Of a DNA stretch of 64,000 nt, positions 47,705-55,584 are shown one piece after another (position 1 is the stretch's first letter; each line of letters starts with the position of its first letter). The notes beneath the pieces are model-generated. The model was not told where the DNA came from, did no database searches, and saw only the letters and a list, made by a program, of their open reading frames with translations. Position numbers and translations under genes: made by a program. Origin of the DNA: Methylocaldum sp002005105 (GTDB lineage Bacteria; Pseudomonadota; Gammaproteobacteria; Methylococcales; Methylococcaceae); the NCBI RefSeq assembly GCF_051027545.1, contig NZ_CP194902.1, positions 1,922,001-1,986,000 on the forward strand, given 5' to 3'.

Positions 47705-48117
47705 GCTATTTGATCGATACCAATGTGCTCTCCGAACTGCGGCGCAAGAATCCCAACCCGCGACTGGTCGACTGGCTGGCCGCCAAACCCGCCAGCCAGT
47801 TATACCTCAGCGTGTTGACACTGGGCGAAATACGCAAGGGCATCGAGGCATGTCCCGATGCCTTCCGTCGTCAAATTCTGCTCGACTGGCTGGAAACCGA
47901 GCTTCCTGCATTTTTCTTCGGCCGCGTTTTACCCATCGACGCGGCGATTGCCGATCGCTGGGGGCGCGTGCTCGCCCGGGCAGGCCGGCCCTTGCCGGCC
48001 ATCGACAGCCTGATCGCCGCGACGGCCCTTGAACATGACCTGACGCTGGTCACACGTAACATCCGCGATTTTGAACAGATCCCCGTCGAACTGTTCAATC
48101 CCTGGGATAGTCCCTGA
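47701..48117 (+). CDS. PIN-domain toxin (FitB/VapC type)
   Basis: TTG 47701 is the start that overlaps the antitoxin stop (TTGA). It has 138 residues. The acidic PIN residues are Asp6 (LIDTNVLSE), Glu near residue 43 (LTLGEIRKG), Asp near 102 (PAIDSLIAATAL) and Asp near 122 (RNIRDFEQI). Phd-type antitoxins often pair with this FitB-like branch. The pair splits the helicase genes from the methyltransferase gene. Confidence 0.88.
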   Translation: MSYLIDTNVLSELRRKNPNPRLVDWLAAKPASQLYLSVLTLGEIRKGIEACPDAFRRQILLDWLETELPAFFFGRVLPIDAAIADRWGRVLARAGRPLPAIDSLIAATALEHDLTLVTRNIRDFEQIPVELFNPWDSP

Positions 48118-48139
48118 TCTTTACCCACCGCCCTCCAAC

Positions 48140-51100
48140 ATGAAGCGCACCCGCAAGACCGCCGGCGCCCTCAGCCTGCCGACGCTCACCCTCGAAGGCG
48201 GCCTGTTCCTCCCCGACCAGTTGGAAAAAGCCGCGCTCGGCGTCGCCCAGCACCAGACCGAGGCCGATTACGCCATCCCGAAAGGGCTCAAGCTCAAGGA
48301 TGAATACGGCCGCGCCTTTCAGATCGCCTGTGCCGAGTGGAAGCACTTCGCCGTCCAGATGGAGCGAGCCGATCTGGACACGGCCGCTATCACCCAGAAC
48401 TTTGTGCGCGAACTGCTGCGCGATGCCTTCGGCTACACCCAAATCCAGCCTGTATCCGATATCGCCGTGGCAGATCGCCGCTACCCGGTGTCGCTGCTCG
48501 CGGGCCAGGTGCCCATCGTCGTCGCCCCGCACCCGTTGGGGCTGGATGAGGCCGACCCGCGCTTCGCCGTGATGGCGAATGGTGAATGGCGAGTAGCGAA
48601 TGGTAAGAAGGAAGACCATTCGCCACTCGCCATTCGCCACTCGCCGACTTCCCATTCGCCACTCGCTACTCGCCATTCACCGAGAAAGAAATCCGCCTTC
48701 CAGGCCCTGCAGGAGTTGCTCAACGCCAGCGCCGAACACTGCTGGGGCATGGTCTGCAACGGCAAGCAACTGCGCCTGTTGCGCGACGCCGCCACGCTCA
48801 CCCGCCCCAGCTTTCTGGAAGTGGACCTGCAAGACCTGCTCGGCGGCCAGCGCTTCGCCGAATTCGCCAACGTCTGGCGTCTGCTGCATGTCAGCCGGGC
48901 ACCCCAAGCGGCGAATAGCGAATGGCGAGTGGTAAATGGTAAGAAGGAGGATCATTCGCCACTCGCCACTCGCCACTCGCCGACTTCCCATTCGCCACTC
49001 GCTACTCGCCATTTACCGCTCTCCTGCATCTGGGAACAATGGCGTGTCGCCGGCCAGGAAGAAGGCGCCCGTGTCCGCTCCGGTCTGCGCCTGGGCGTCA
49101 CCCAGGCTTTGCTCGCCTTGGGCGAAGGCTTTTTACAGCACCCCGGCAATGAGGCGCTGCGCGCCGCTCTCCACACCGGCGAACTCAGCAAGGACGCCTA
49201 TTTCCAGCAACTCTTGCGTCTCGTCTATCGGCTGATCTTTTTGTTCAGCGTGGAAGAACGGGGCCTGCTGCATGGCAACGACGACAGCCAGGAGGCGCTT
49301 GCCGCCCGCCGCGCCTATGCCGAAGGCTATGCGCTGGCCCGGTTGCGCGATCTCTGCCTCAAGCGACGCGCCCGCAATCGCTTCGACGACCACTGGCAGG
49401 CCGTACGCATCGTCTTTCGCGGCCTGGCGGATGGCGAACGGCGCTTAGCGCTGCCGGCCCTAGGCGGGCTGTTCGCCGTGAGCCAATGTCCCCATCTCGA
49501 CGCCGCGAGCCTCGATAACGCCCACCTGCTGGCTGCCGTGCAACACCTGCGCTGGGCGAATCACAACGGCGCGCTGGCGCCGGTGGACTACCGCAACATG
49601 GGGCCGGAGGAACTGGGCAGCGTCTACGAAAGCCTGCTGGAATTGGTCCCGGACATCGATCTGCCGGCCCGAACCTTCGGGTTCGTCGGGGTGGCGAATA
49701 GCGAGTGGCGAGGAGTGGCGAATAGCGAATGGCGAGTGGTAAATGGTAAGGAGGAAGACCATTCGCCACTCGCCACTCGCCATTCAGCCACGAAGGGCAA
49801 CGCCCGCAAACTAACCGGCAGCTACTACACCCCCGACAGCCTGGTGCAAGAGCTGATCCAATCCGCGCTTGATCCCGTGATCGAACAGCGCCTCAGTGAG
49901 GCGGGGCGAATGGCGAACAGCGAATGGTCAATGGTTTCTCCCCAATACCGTGAGGTGTTTATCCACTATGCAAATCCAAAGTTACCGGAATCTGGAGGTT
50001 TGGCAGCGCGCGCGCAAACTGGTCACGGAAATTTATCGGTTGACCGAAGCCTTCCCGACGAGCGAGCGGTTTGGGCTGATCGCCCAGATGAGGCGGGCGG
50101 CGGTGTCGATTCCGAGCAACATTGCGGAAGGATGGGGGCGGCATTATCCGGCGGAGTTCACTCAGTTCCTCAGAACCGCCAACGGGAGCAGGGTCGAATT
50201 GGAGACACAACTGATTTTATCGACCGATCTGGGGTTCAGCACGGAGACCGACCTAACGCCGCTGTTGGAACAAACCACGATTCTCGGCAAACAGCTACTG
50301 TCACTGGAACGCCGCTTGAAGGGGCGAATGGAGAATGGCGAACGGTAAATGGAGAGAACAGTGACCATTCGCCACTCACCACTCGCTATTCGCGATTATG
50401 GGAAGAAACGCCTTCCTCCATTCGCCATTCGCTATTCGCCACTCACGCACTACTGAGTCTCCGCGTGATCGACCCTGCCTGCGGCAGCGGTCACTTTTTG
50501 CTCGCCGCCGCCCGCCGCTTGGCGGAAAAGCTTGCCCAGTTACAAAGCCCGGAGGGTGCAGTTACACCTCAGGACTACCGTCATGCCTTGCGCGAAGTCG
50601 TGGCACGCTGCATCTTCGGGGTGGACCGCAACCCGATGGCGCTGGAACTGGCCCGCACCGCCCTGTGGCTGGAAGGCTACGAGGAAGGCCGGCCGCTGTC
50701 CTTCCTCGACCACCATTTGCAATGCGGCGATGCGCTGCTGGGCCTGACCGATCTGAAGGCGCTGGAACAGGGCATCGCCAAGGACGCCTACAAGCCGCTT
50801 TCGGGCGATGACAAGGACGTGTGCAAGCGGCTGGCCAAGGCCAACGCCGTCGGCCTCAAGCAACTGGAACGCGACCTCAAAGGCAAGCAAACCCGGCTGC
50901 GCTTCGACGACGCGGATAGCCTGGCCGCCTTGCAAATCCTCGAAGCCCTGCCGGAGAACAGCACGCAGGACATCGCCGCCAAGGAAACTGCCTACCGCGA
51001 TTTCTTGCAGCAGGCGAAGGAGAGCCGTCTCGCCCACGCCGCCGACCTCCTGCTGGGCGCCTACCTGCTGCCGAAAACGGCGAATGGCGAAGATGAGGCG

Positions 51101-52972
51101 AACAGTGAGTGGCGAATGGCGAATGGTGGGGAAGAAGCGAATGGCATTCACCACTCGCCATTCACCATTCACCACTCGCCCGTCCCTACCAGCGCCACGC
51201 TGTATCTGGCCCTGTTGACCGATACCCTCGACGCCGGCCACCGGCGGCAATTGGCCGCGGCGCAGGCCGTTTGCCGCGAAGCCCGCGTGCTGCACTGGCC
51301 GCTGGCCTTTCCGCAGGTGTTCGCGACGGGGGGCTTTGACTGTGTGTTGGGCAATCCGCCCTGGGAACGGATCAAGCTGCAAGAGGAGGAATTCTTCGCC
51401 ACCCGCCACCGCCACGTGGCCGAGGCGAAAAACAAGGCCGAGCGCGCCCAGCGCATCCAATGGCTCTCGGAGGGCATGCTGGCCCGCCATCTCTATCCGC
51501 AAATGGATCATCCGCCCCACGAGTGCGAGGCGGAACAGCGCCTGTACGCCGAATTCATTGGCGCCCGCCGCACCGCCGAAGCCGCCAGCCTGTTCGCCCA
51601 TGTGAAGGGGGAAGACGGTGGTCGCTATCCGTTGACCGGAGTGGGGGATGTGAACACCTATGCCTTGTTTGCCGAAACCATCAATCAGATAACGGCGCCT
51701 CGGGGCCGTGCAGGTTTTATCGTGCCAACAGGCATCGCCACAGACGACAGCACCAAAGCTTATTTTGCCAATATCACCCAAGCTGGACGCTTGGTGAGCC
51801 TGTACGACATTGAAAATCGTGAAGCAGTGTTCGAAGACGTGCATCGCAGTTACAAATTTTGCCTCCTTACGCTAGGGGCTGCCGAGCAGGCGGAGTTCGT
51901 CTGCTTTGCCACGCAAGTCGATCAGTTGAAGGATTCTCGCCGCCGCTTCCGTCTCACTCCGGACGAATTCCGCCTCATCAACCCCAATACGCTCACCTGC
52001 CCGGTGTTCCGCAGCGAACGCGATGCCGAACTCACCAAGAAGCTCTACCGCGCCACACCGGTGCTGATCGAGGAGGGCAAGCCGAATGGCAATCCGTGGG
52101 GTATTTCCTTCATGGCGATGATGCACATGTCCAACGACAGCCACCTGTTTGCCGATGCCCCCAGCCCCGGCCTGCTGCCGCTGTACGAGGCCAAGATGAT
52201 CCACCAGTTCGACCACCGCTGGGCGAGCTACGGTTCCGACGGAAACAGCGGCGATGTCACGCTCGACGACAAAAATGATCCGAGTTTCACCGTCACCCCG
52301 CGTTACTGGGTCAGCGAGGCGGAAGTCGAACAACGTCTGAGCGATAAGAACTGGTCACGCGGCTGGCTGATGGGCTGGCGGGATATTTGCCGGGCGACGG
52401 ACGAACGCACGGTGATTGCGTCGGTGGTGCCGAGGGTAGCCACAGGGGATACGCTCCTGCTTATGTTTCCCGACCCGAAATTCGGCCCGAAGGTCGCGTG
52501 CTTGCTGGCCGATCAATGCTCGCTGGTTCACGATTACGTTGCGCGCCAAAAGGTTGGAGGCACACACTTGAAATATCACGTAAAAAAACAACTGCCCAAT
52601 CTGTCCCCCGACCGCTACACCGAAACCGACCTCGCCTTCATCGTCCCTCGTGTCCTCGAACTGACCTACACCGCCCACGATCTCCAAGCCTGGGCGGCCG
52701 ATCTCGGTTACGACGGCGAGCCGTTCCCCTTCGACCCCGAACGCCGCGCTCACCTCCGCGCCGAACTGGACGCCTGGTACGCCCGCCTCTACGGCCTGAC
52801 CCGCGACGAACTGCGCTACATCCTCGACCCCGCCGACGTGATGGGCGAGGATTACCCCTCCGAAACCTTCCGCGTGCTCAAGAACAACGAGATGCGCCAA
52901 TTCGGCGAATACCGCACCCGGCGCCTGGTGCTGGCGGCGTGGGATCGATTGGAGAAGGGCGAATTGTCATGA
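48140..52972 (+). CDS. Adenine-specific DNA methyltransferase (DrmMI/Eco57I-like) with five in-frame heptamer-repeat insertions
   Basis: The start is ATG 48140 (MKRTRKTAGALSLP), 1610 residues. The N-terminal region (SAFQALQELLNAS..HCWGMVCNGKQLRLLRD) and GSYYTPDSLVQELI precede the SAM-binding motif I DPACGSGHFLL near residue 777. The catalytic motif IV is NPPWERI near 1071, the N6-adenine form, and TRD-like sequence follows. Five insertions of GCGARTR-type repeats at 48572-48684, 48911-49018, 49691-49787, 49904-50455 and 51079-51181 add about 970 bp. They translate as peptides such as ANSEWRVVNGK and HSPLATRHSP and lie in linkers between conserved blocks. The frame stays open, so the protein may still be made, or the transcript may be processed. 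It presumably marks self DNA for the DISARM-like system. Confidence 0.8.
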   Translation: MKRTRKTAGALSLPTLTLEGGLFLPDQLEKAALGVAQHQTEADYAIPKGLKLKDEYGRAFQIACAEWKHFAVQMERADLDTAAITQNFVRELLRDAFGYTQIQPVSDIAVADRRYPVSLLAGQVPIVVAPHPLGLDEADPRFAVMANGEWRVANGKKEDHSPLAIRHSPTSHSPLATRHSPRKKSAFQALQELLNASAEHCWGMVCNGKQLRLLRDAATLTRPSFLEVDLQDLLGGQRFAEFANVWRLLHVSRAPQAANSEWRVVNGKKEDHSPLATRHSPTSHSPLATRHLPLSCIWEQWRVAGQEEGARVRSGLRLGVTQALLALGEGFLQHPGNEALRAALHTGELSKDAYFQQLLRLVYRLIFLFSVEERGLLHGNDDSQEALAARRAYAEGYALARLRDLCLKRRARNRFDDHWQAVRIVFRGLADGERRLALPALGGLFAVSQCPHLDAASLDNAHLLAAVQHLRWANHNGALAPVDYRNMGPEELGSVYESLLELVPDIDLPARTFGFVGVANSEWRGVANSEWRVVNGKEEDHSPLATRHSATKGNARKLTGSYYTPDSLVQELIQSALDPVIEQRLSEAGRMANSEWSMVSPQYREVFIHYANPKLPESGGLAARAQTGHGNLSVDRSLPDERAVWADRPDEAGGGVDSEQHCGRMGAALSGGVHSVPQNRQREQGRIGDTTDFIDRSGVQHGDRPNAAVGTNHDSRQTATVTGTPLEGANGEWRTVNGENSDHSPLTTRYSRLWEETPSSIRHSLFATHALLSLRVIDPACGSGHFLLAAARRLAEKLAQLQSPEGAVTPQDYRHALREVVARCIFGVDRNPMALELARTALWLEGYEEGRPLSFLDHHLQCGDALLGLTDLKALEQGIAKDAYKPLSGDDKDVCKRLAKANAVGLKQLERDLKGKQTRLRFDDADSLAALQILEALPENSTQDIAAKETAYRDFLQQAKESRLAHAADLLLGAYLLPKTANGEDEANSEWRMANGGEEANGIHHSPFTIHHSPVPTSATLYLALLTDTLDAGHRRQLAAAQAVCREARVLHWPLAFPQVFATGGFDCVLGNPPWERIKLQEEEFFATRHRHVAEAKNKAERAQRIQWLSEGMLARHLYPQMDHPPHECEAEQRLYAEFIGARRTAEAASLFAHVKGEDGGRYPLTGVGDVNTYALFAETINQITAPRGRAGFIVPTGIATDDSTKAYFANITQAGRLVSLYDIENREAVFEDVHRSYKFCLLTLGAAEQAEFVCFATQVDQLKDSRRRFRLTPDEFRLINPNTLTCPVFRSERDAELTKKLYRATPVLIEEGKPNGNPWGISFMAMMHMSNDSHLFADAPSPGLLPLYEAKMIHQFDHRWASYGSDGNSGDVTLDDKNDPSFTVTPRYWVSEAEVEQRLSDKNWSRGWLMGWRDICRATDERTVIASVVPRVATGDTLLLMFPDPKFGPKVACLLADQCSLVHDYVARQKVGGTHLKYHVKKQLPNLSPDRYTETDLAFIVPRVLELTYTAHDLQAWAADLGYDGEPFPFDPERRAHLRAELDAWYARLYGLTRDELRYILDPADVMGEDYPSETFRVLKNNEMRQFGEYRTRRLVLAAWDRLEKGELS
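48572..48684. repeat. Heptamer-repeat insertion 1 in the methyltransferase gene
   Basis: About five GCGARTR units on the left (48572-48604), an AAGAAGGAAGA spacer, then about nine units of the complement on the right to 48681. The two arms can pair as a long hairpin. Reads in frame as ANGEWRVANGK...HSPLAIRHSP. Confidence 0.85.
48911..49018. repeat. Heptamer-repeat insertion 2 in the methyltransferase gene
   Basis: The same organisation as insertion 1: a GCGAATA/GCGAATG/GCGAGTG left arm, a TAAGAAGGAGGA spacer and a complementary right arm. The right-arm tail from CGACTTCCC onward is nearly identical to that of insertion 1, so the two share a recent ancestor. Confidence 0.85.
49691..49787. repeat. 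Heptamer-repeat insertion 3 in the methyltransferase gene
   Basis: A left arm of about seven units, a TAAGGAGGAAGA spacer and a short right arm of about four units. It lies just before the conserved GNARKLTGSYYTPDSLV block. Confidence 0.85.
49904..50455. mobile_element. Heptamer-flanked island carrying an S23/IVP gene (insertion 4)
   Basis: The left arm (49904-49934) and two right-hand arrays (50327-50398 and 50417-50455) of GCGARTR or its complement enclose a complete four-helix-bundle protein gene. About 550 bp are inserted between YYTPDSLV...VIEQRL and the SAM motif of the host methyltransferase. The host frame remains open throughout, in a different frame from the inner gene. Confidence 0.75.
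49968..50348 (+). CDS. Four-helix-bundle protein, S23/IVP (bAvd-like) family, nested in the methyltransferase gene
   Basis: A 126-residue protein starting MQIQSYRNLEVWQRARKLV. The signature IPSNIAEGWGRH near residue 50 and the opening YRNLEVWQ are diagnostic of the family first found in 23S rRNA intervening sequences and related to the accessory protein of diversity-generating retroelements. GAGG lies 13 bases upstream, so the RBS spacing is loose. The C-terminal residues MENGER and the stop codon are made of the flanking heptamer repeat. It is read in the +1 frame relative to the host gene. Function is unknown; nucleic-acid binding is likely from the family. Confidence 0.85.
   Translation: MQIQSYRNLEVWQRARKLVTEIYRLTEAFPTSERFGLIAQMRRAAVSIPSNIAEGWGRHYPAEFTQFLRTANGSRVELETQLILSTDLGFSTETDLTPLLEQTTILGKQLLSLERRLKGRMENGER
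51079..51181. repeat. Heptamer-repeat insertion 5 in the methyltransferase gene
   Basis: A more degenerate island: GCGAATG, GCGAACA and GAGTGGC units on the left, GGGGAAGAAG spacer, and CATTCACCACTCGCC-type units on the right. It reads as ANSEWRMANGG...HHSPFTIHHSP between LLGAYLLPK and ATLYLALLTD. Confidence 0.8.
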
Positions 52973-53029
52973 AGGCTTTGTCACCTCCTTCGGATAGCCG
53001 TGGCGAAACCTATAGACATACTTACCATC

Positions 53030-53464
53030 ATGGTAAATACTAGGAAAAACCTGAGCGCTTATGCCGGTACGCCGCCGTCGGACGATCAGGCCGACCGCCG
53101 CATCCCCGACGGCCCGCTGTACACAGGGGAGGAAGTGCTGGCCATACTGGCTACAGGCGAGGCGGCAATTAAGCTTTGGACGCAAAAGTGCATGCGTGAT
53201 GTCCAAAAATACGATATGGAGCCCGCCGATGTCGTCGATCTGGTGAAAATCGCTTTGAATGGTGGAAAGTTCAAAGGGAGCCAGTGGTGTACCAATAAAC
53301 CGGGCGGCGCCTGGGCGGCTTGCGACAGTTACCAACTGTTCTTTCGGCAATGGATAGAAACCGCCAACAAGCACATGGATGTTGAATATTATGTGAAATT
53401 TGCGATTGGGCGCTCCGGCAACATGATGTTGATCATCTCTTGCCACCCGCCCGAGGAGAGGTAG
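53030..53464 (+). CDS. MqsR-like ribonuclease toxin
   Basis: ATG 53030 gives 144 residues; GTG 53000 is an alternative. Internal similarity to MqsR is limited but consistent: a helix VQKYDMEPADVVDLVKIAL, then KGSQWC, and a final strand pair VEYYVKFAIGRSGNMMLIISCH matching MqsR's VYLKI...LIVSFK. The stronger evidence is the next gene, a clear MqsA. MqsR toxins cleave mRNA at GCU. An imperfect palindrome TTACCAT-C-ATGGTAA at 53022-53036 covers this start codon and may be an operator. Confidence 0.6.
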   Translation: MVNTRKNLSAYAGTPPSDDQADRRIPDGPLYTGEEVLAILATGEAAIKLWTQKCMRDVQKYDMEPADVVDLVKIALNGGKFKGSQWCTNKPGGAWAACDSYQLFFRQWIETANKHMDVEYYVKFAIGRSGNMMLIISCHPPEER

Positions 53465-53469
53465 CCAGT

Positions 53470-54042
53470 ATGAACCCTCAAACCCAACTTTGCCCGCTAT
53501 GCGAAGAAGGACAACTGCATGAGCGCATGGACTTCAGCGAGGTTGAATACAAAGGACAACACGCATCGTTGCCTCTGTACTTTGCCGAGTGTGATGCTTG
53601 CGGATCGGAGCAGGGTAGCGCCGAGCACATCCGCCGTAACAAACGCGCCATGATTGCCTTCAAAAAGCAGGTGGACGGTCTGCTGCCTGGTGCAGAGGTG
53701 CGTGCGATCCGGGAGCGCTTGGGTATTACCCAGGCGCAGGCCTCGCAGATTTTCGGCGGCGGGCCGGTGGCGTTTTCCAAATACGAAGGCGACGATGTGA
53801 TGCAATCCGAAGCCATGGACAAGTTGCTGCGGCTGGCGTCTGAGGTGCCCGAGGCATTCGCCAAGCTGGCGCGTGATGCGGGCGTGGAGATACCTGCGGT
53901 CGCCGCGCGTTCGGCCGACTGGCAAGCCGTGGATTGGCAGCCGGATCAGTCCAGCCTGGCGACGCCGCGAAAAACGCCCCGCCTGCGCGTGGTTCACAGC
54001 TCGAAACCCGAACCCGCCGCACACTACGAAAACGCCGCATGA
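53470..54042 (+). CDS. MqsA-family antitoxin with C-terminal extension
   Basis: The start is ATG 53470, after GAGGAG. It has 190 residues. The N-terminal Zn domain has CPLC (residues 8-11) and CDAC near 42, and the C-terminal HTH has LGITQAQASQIFGGGPVAFSKYE near 85, nearly a textbook MqsA. MqsA normally ends near residue 130; here about 60 extra residues follow, including DWQAVDWQPDQ. In toxin-antitoxin-chaperone systems such tails are chaperone-addiction sequences. The stop overlaps the start of the SecB-like gene. Confidence 0.88.
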   Translation: MNPQTQLCPLCEEGQLHERMDFSEVEYKGQHASLPLYFAECDACGSEQGSAEHIRRNKRAMIAFKKQVDGLLPGAEVRAIRERLGITQAQASQIFGGGPVAFSKYEGDDVMQSEAMDKLLRLASEVPEAFAKLARDAGVEIPAVAARSADWQAVDWQPDQSSLATPRKTPRLRVVHSSKPEPAAHYENAA

Positions 54043-54521
54043 TCAGCGCCGACCTGCAAAAAGCTATCGATGGCCTGAAGATTGAGGACGTCTATCTGCG
54101 CGGTGCTTTTGCCCATTGCAGCGACGATTTCGACCCGAAATACGCTCCCGACCTTGCGGCATTGACGGTACAGCAGATGCATGCGGTCAAGCAGTCCACC
54201 CTCGTCGAGGTGGAGGGAGAAGGGCGGTTGCTGCGCGTGTTTATGGTGCTAGGCACGCGTTGGGTCGAGCCATTACGAGAGGCCGAGGACCCCAAGGTTC
54301 TCGCGGTCATCGAAGCCGAGTTCGTAGCCGAGTATCGCCTGCAAACCGAACTCGCCCAGAACTGCATCGATGAGTTTGCGCTGAAAAATGCCAGCTATCA
54401 TGTCTGGCCCTATTGGCGCGAATACCTCGCCTCGCAATGCGAGCGCATGCGCCTGCCAAGATTGATTATGCCCGCGGTTCAACTGCCCCATCACCGCCAT
54501 GATGATCCCGCGGCAGAGTAA
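54039..54521 (+). CDS. SecB-like chaperone of a toxin-antitoxin-chaperone (TAC) module
   Basis: ATG 54039 overlaps the MqsA stop (ATGA). It has 160 residues. Like SecB it opens with a strand-rich region (EDVYLRGAFAHCSDDFDP), has a central strand LLRVFMVLGTRWV, a helix VIEAEFVAEYRLQTEL, and the SecB-type end YHVWPYWREYLASQCERMRL-PRLIMPAVQLP. A housekeeping SecB would not normally be coupled to an antitoxin. Known TAC chaperones stabilise their antitoxin by binding its C-terminal tail. Confidence 0.78.
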   Translation: MISADLQKAIDGLKIEDVYLRGAFAHCSDDFDPKYAPDLAALTVQQMHAVKQSTLVEVEGEGRLLRVFMVLGTRWVEPLREAEDPKVLAVIEAEFVAEYRLQTELAQNCIDEFALKNASYHVWPYWREYLASQCERMRLPRLIMPAVQLPHHRHDDPAAE

Positions 54522-54541
54522 GCCGCCTTGATGTATTGGCC

Positions 54542-55351
54542 GTGAATCCGCTGCAACGCGCCCTAATCGAAAAAGTCGGCGTTGACAACGGCTTCGAACA
54601 CACCCAGGTAGCCGACGAGCATGACGTCACACTTGCATCAGCGCGGCATCCCACCCGTTCCACCATCTCTGTGCTGGACGCCGGCTTCGGAGTCCGTTTC
54701 ACGTCCGGTGCCGCCGCGTTGTTACCGGAGTTATCGCGTGGCTTCCCCCAAGCTGTCCGGGATCGGGGCGACTTCGTAGTGGGCAATGAGGCTGCGCTCG
54801 CCGCGCTGTTGCGCCGAGCGGCAAGTTTGTCACGCGCATTGCCCACTCAGGCCGCAACCAGCTATCAGAAGGCGCTGGATGAGGAGTTGTCGGCTTTGCC
54901 CCCGGGATTGGCCGGGACGGAAATCGAACGCATGGTTCGCCAGCGTGTGGGGCAACAGAAGTTCCGCGAAGCAATGCTGGAATATTGGGGAGGGGCCTGC
55001 GCGGTAACAGGAGTGGCTGTCCCTGAAGTTCTGCGCGCCAGCCACGCCAAACCTTGGGCGGAATGCGAGTCCGATGCCGAGCGTCTGGATGTGTTCAACG
55101 GCTTTCTGCTGACCGCCAACCTCGATGCCTTGTTTGACCGATTCCTGATCAGTTTCGATGAAGGAGGTCGGTTAGTGCCATCGCCTTCTCTTGCGGAGAC
55201 CGATTTAAAGCGACTCGGAATCGTGCCGGGCTTGGAACTGCGCTGGGTGGCTCCCGAGCATCAAAGCTATCTAAGCTTTCACCGCGCCCGATTCTTGCTT
55301 TCTGTCAACCAAACAGCTGATTGCCAAGCGCTCGCTTCTGCGACGCAATAA
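54542..55351 (+). CDS. HNH endonuclease
   Basis: GTG 54542 (MNPLQRALIEKVG) is chosen; the upstream ATG at 54531 is out of frame and stops at once. About 269 residues. The C-terminal HNH region reads CAVTGVAVPEVLRASHAKPWAEC, then DVFNGFLLTANLDALFDRFLI, which has the His of the SHxKPW block and the N/H positions of restriction-type HNH nucleases. The N-terminal half is not recognised. Probably a DNA endonuclease, fitting the defence island. Confidence 0.75.
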   Translation: MNPLQRALIEKVGVDNGFEHTQVADEHDVTLASARHPTRSTISVLDAGFGVRFTSGAAALLPELSRGFPQAVRDRGDFVVGNEAALAALLRRAASLSRALPTQAATSYQKALDEELSALPPGLAGTEIERMVRQRVGQQKFREAMLEYWGGACAVTGVAVPEVLRASHAKPWAECESDAERLDVFNGFLLTANLDALFDRFLISFDEGGRLVPSPSLAETDLKRLGIVPGLELRWVAPEHQSYLSFHRARFLLSVNQTADCQALASATQ

Positions 55352-55584
55352 TGCAGGGCGGGGTTGAGGTGAGTTATGCTCGAAAGTTGACGGGGCGGCA
55401 AAAAGTCCTTGGCCACCGCTCCGAGCAACGTGGTCAAGATCATGTTTCCGGGCTTGTTCGGAGAAATTTGAGGGTTCGAAGAATTCAGAAGCGTTGAATT
55501 CATGAGTCACGGATAGAGATCGGATAGTTAAATGGTTTTAGGTCGCACAAATCTGATCTGAAGAGTATTTTTGCGAGAGGCTCT

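Noticed and set aside
48572..51181. CRISPR array in the methyltransferase gene
   Set aside because: Units are 7 bp, tandem, and present in both orientations without unique spacers of constant length; they also lie within an open coding frame.
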